Of a DNA stretch of 6,768 bases, positions 5,606 through 6,768 are shown one piece after another; the first letter of the stretch is position 1; each line of letters opens with the position of its first letter. A program made the translations under genes and the position numbers. This stretch comes from an uncultured Spirochaetaceae bacterium. GTDB taxonomy: Bacteria; Spirochaetota; Spirochaetia; Treponematales; Treponemataceae. The stretch covers positions 1-6,768 of the forward strand of contig CADBRC010000303.1 of assembly GCA_902796985.1 (NCBI GenBank). Reading direction: 5' to 3'. The notes beneath the pieces are model-generated. The model was not told the origin of the DNA. It did no database searches and saw only the letters and a program-made list of their open reading frames with translations.

Positions 5606-6754
5606 ATGGAACTGTATCTTTTCACACAGTCGGCCTTTGTCGCCCGGAGCTGCCAGCTTGCCGTCCGGAACACGGGCGGCCTGAACCTGCACGTCATCCA
5701 TGAGAAATGCCTCTCGACAATCCTCTCCCTCATTCCCCGGGTGGATGTGCTGCTGCTGGACGGTGATTTTCTGGACCGGACCGATCTGGAGTCCGTTCTG
5801 TCTTCTGCAGGCGGCCTTCAGGCACACAGCTGCACGGTATTCCTGCTGACGGACGCGGACTCACTGGATGACAGGGCCAAAGCCTGTGCGGGGCGGGCGA
5901 AATGTCTGGATGTTTTTTTCCTGGAGAATCTGCCGGAGATATTGGGGAATGGAAACCCGGAATACGGGAAGGCGCGTCCCAGACTGGAAAGGCTGAAGAA
6001 TCCGGCACTCATACCGGGCAGGGGCGTAGCGGCAGACCCTGTCTCCCGTTACAGGAAAGAATCCTTCATTGAGAATGTAAAAACCATTGCGCGGACACGG
6101 GCGGATGTCCTGCTCGTCGGTGAAAGCGGAGCCGGCAAGTCCTGGCTTGCGGAGAAGATATACGACTGGTCCGGACGGCAGGGGAACTTCCTCAGCGAGA
6201 GCCTTGCGAACATACCCCCGAACCTGTTCGAGAGCGAGCTGTTCGGAACGGTTTCCGGGGCATACACGGATGCGGTAAGCAAGATGGGCCTGCTGGAGGC
6301 AGCGGGCGAAGGGACGCTCTTTCTGGACGAGATAGGCGAACTTCCCCTGCACCTTCAGTCCAAGCTCTTCTCCGCCCTGGACAGGAGGACTTTCCGCCGG
6401 GTCGGCAGCCTGAAGGAGCTGCCCTTTTCAGGCAGGATAATCTTTGCCACCAACATGGATCTGGAAGAGGCCGTCAGGGAACGGCGGTTCCGCGAGGAGC
6501 TGTGGGGCCGCATAAGCATGGTGACAGTCCGCGTTCCTCCCCTCAGGGAGCGGCCCGGCGACATACCGGCCCTGGCAGTCCGTTTTGCTCAGGATGAGGG
6601 CAAGTCCCTGTCTGCCTCTGCACTGGAAAAGCTCTCGTCCTACCAGTATCCCGGCAACATCCGGGAACTCAAGCACGTCGTATACCGGTCCTGCCTGCTC
6701 AGCCCCAATGATACGCTGGGAGCAGATGAGATCCGCTTCGCCCGGGCGCTGTAG
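5606..6754 (+). CDS. Sigma-54-activator-type AAA+ protein without DNA-binding domain
   Basis: Bacterial enhancer-binding proteins use ATP hydrolysis to open sigma-54 promoters. This 382-residue protein has an N-terminal receiver-like domain (about 1-115) and an AAA+ core (about 140-382). The core has Walker A GESGAGKS (172-179), ESELFG then GAYTDA (218-223) in place of the sigma-54-contacting GAFTGA, Walker B TLFLDEIGELP (237-247), sensor I ATN (281-283), the arginine-finger segment FREELWGRI (295-303; R296, R302) and sensor II YPGNIREL (348-355). The protein ends about 30 residues later with no Fis-type helix-turn-helix. The receiver keeps the beta-3 aspartate (VLLLDGD, D52) and T82. It lacks the acidic pair near residue 8 and has no lysine at FFLENLP, so normal phosphorylation is doubtful. 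The start at 5606 is 8 bases after the preceding stop and has no Shine-Dalgarno, suggesting reinitiation. It may act from solution or have another partner. Confidence 0.82.
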   Translation: MELYLFTQSAFVARSCQLAVRNTGGLNLHVIHEKCLSTILSLIPRVDVLLLDGDFLDRTDLESVLSSAGGLQAHSCTVFLLTDADSLDDRAKACAGRAKCLDVFFLENLPEILGNGNPEYGKARPRLERLKNPALIPGRGVAADPVSRYRKESFIENVKTIARTRADVLLVGESGAGKSWLAEKIYDWSGRQGNFLSESLANIPPNLFESELFGTVSGAYTDAVSKMGLLEAAGEGTLFLDEIGELPLHLQSKLFSALDRRTFRRVGSLKELPFSGRIIFATNMDLEEAVRERRFREELWGRISMVTVRVPPLRERPGDIPALAVRFAQDEGKSLSASALEKLSSYQYPGNIRELKHVVYRSCLLSPNDTLGADEIRFARAL

Positions 6755-6768
6755 TTCCGGACTCTCAA

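Overview
The window reads as a GC-rich bacterial chromosome segment, most likely from a spirochaete of the Treponema group, with moderate confidence. That assignment rests on gene content only: a two-domain rubrerythrin, a FIST sensor beside a soluble chemoreceptor, a stand-alone LUD-domain protein, and a WecG/TagA-like protein beside a sigma-54-activator-type ATPase. No rRNA or other marker gene is present to settle it. I see no tRNA or rRNA gene, insertion sequence, CRISPR array or phage gene.

Layout. (1) Positions 1-128 hold a sigma-70-type promoter and the ribosome-binding site of a rubrerythrin gene (129-692, +), which is followed by a hairpin (705-742). (2) A spacer carries three tandem 12-bp repeats (775-810) and an extended -10 promoter. 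It leads into a two-gene operon: a FIST sensory protein (920-2059, +) and, 2 bases later, a cytoplasmic methyl-accepting chemotaxis protein (2062-2952, +) that has no sensor domain and no membrane segment. (3) A strong hairpin (2952-2996) separates this operon from a convergent LUD/DUF162 gene (3003-3632, -) that has its own good promoter. (4) The roughly 400-base gap from 3633 to 4032 holds the LUD promoter, a truncated start of a GNAT acetyltransferase on the minus strand (3692-3823), weaker minus-strand coding fragments (3834-3985), and a perfect-hexamer promoter for the next operon. (5) That operon (+) contains rsmE (4033-4881), a WecG/TagA-family protein overlapping it by 19 bases (4863-5597), and an AAA+ sigma-54-activator-like protein (5606-6754). 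It ends just before the window edge.

Working together. The FIST protein and soluble receptor look like a split chemoreceptor: FIST would bind a small ligand and the receptor would pass the signal to CheA/CheW. Rubrerythrin is a peroxide-detoxification enzyme of anaerobes. The most unusual part is the last operon. Its glycosyltransferase-like protein has lost the residues that define the GT26 catalytic site. The following activator-like ATPase has a degenerate receiver, an altered GAFTGA loop and no DNA-binding domain. Together they suggest a repurposed pair, whose function the sequence alone does not reveal.
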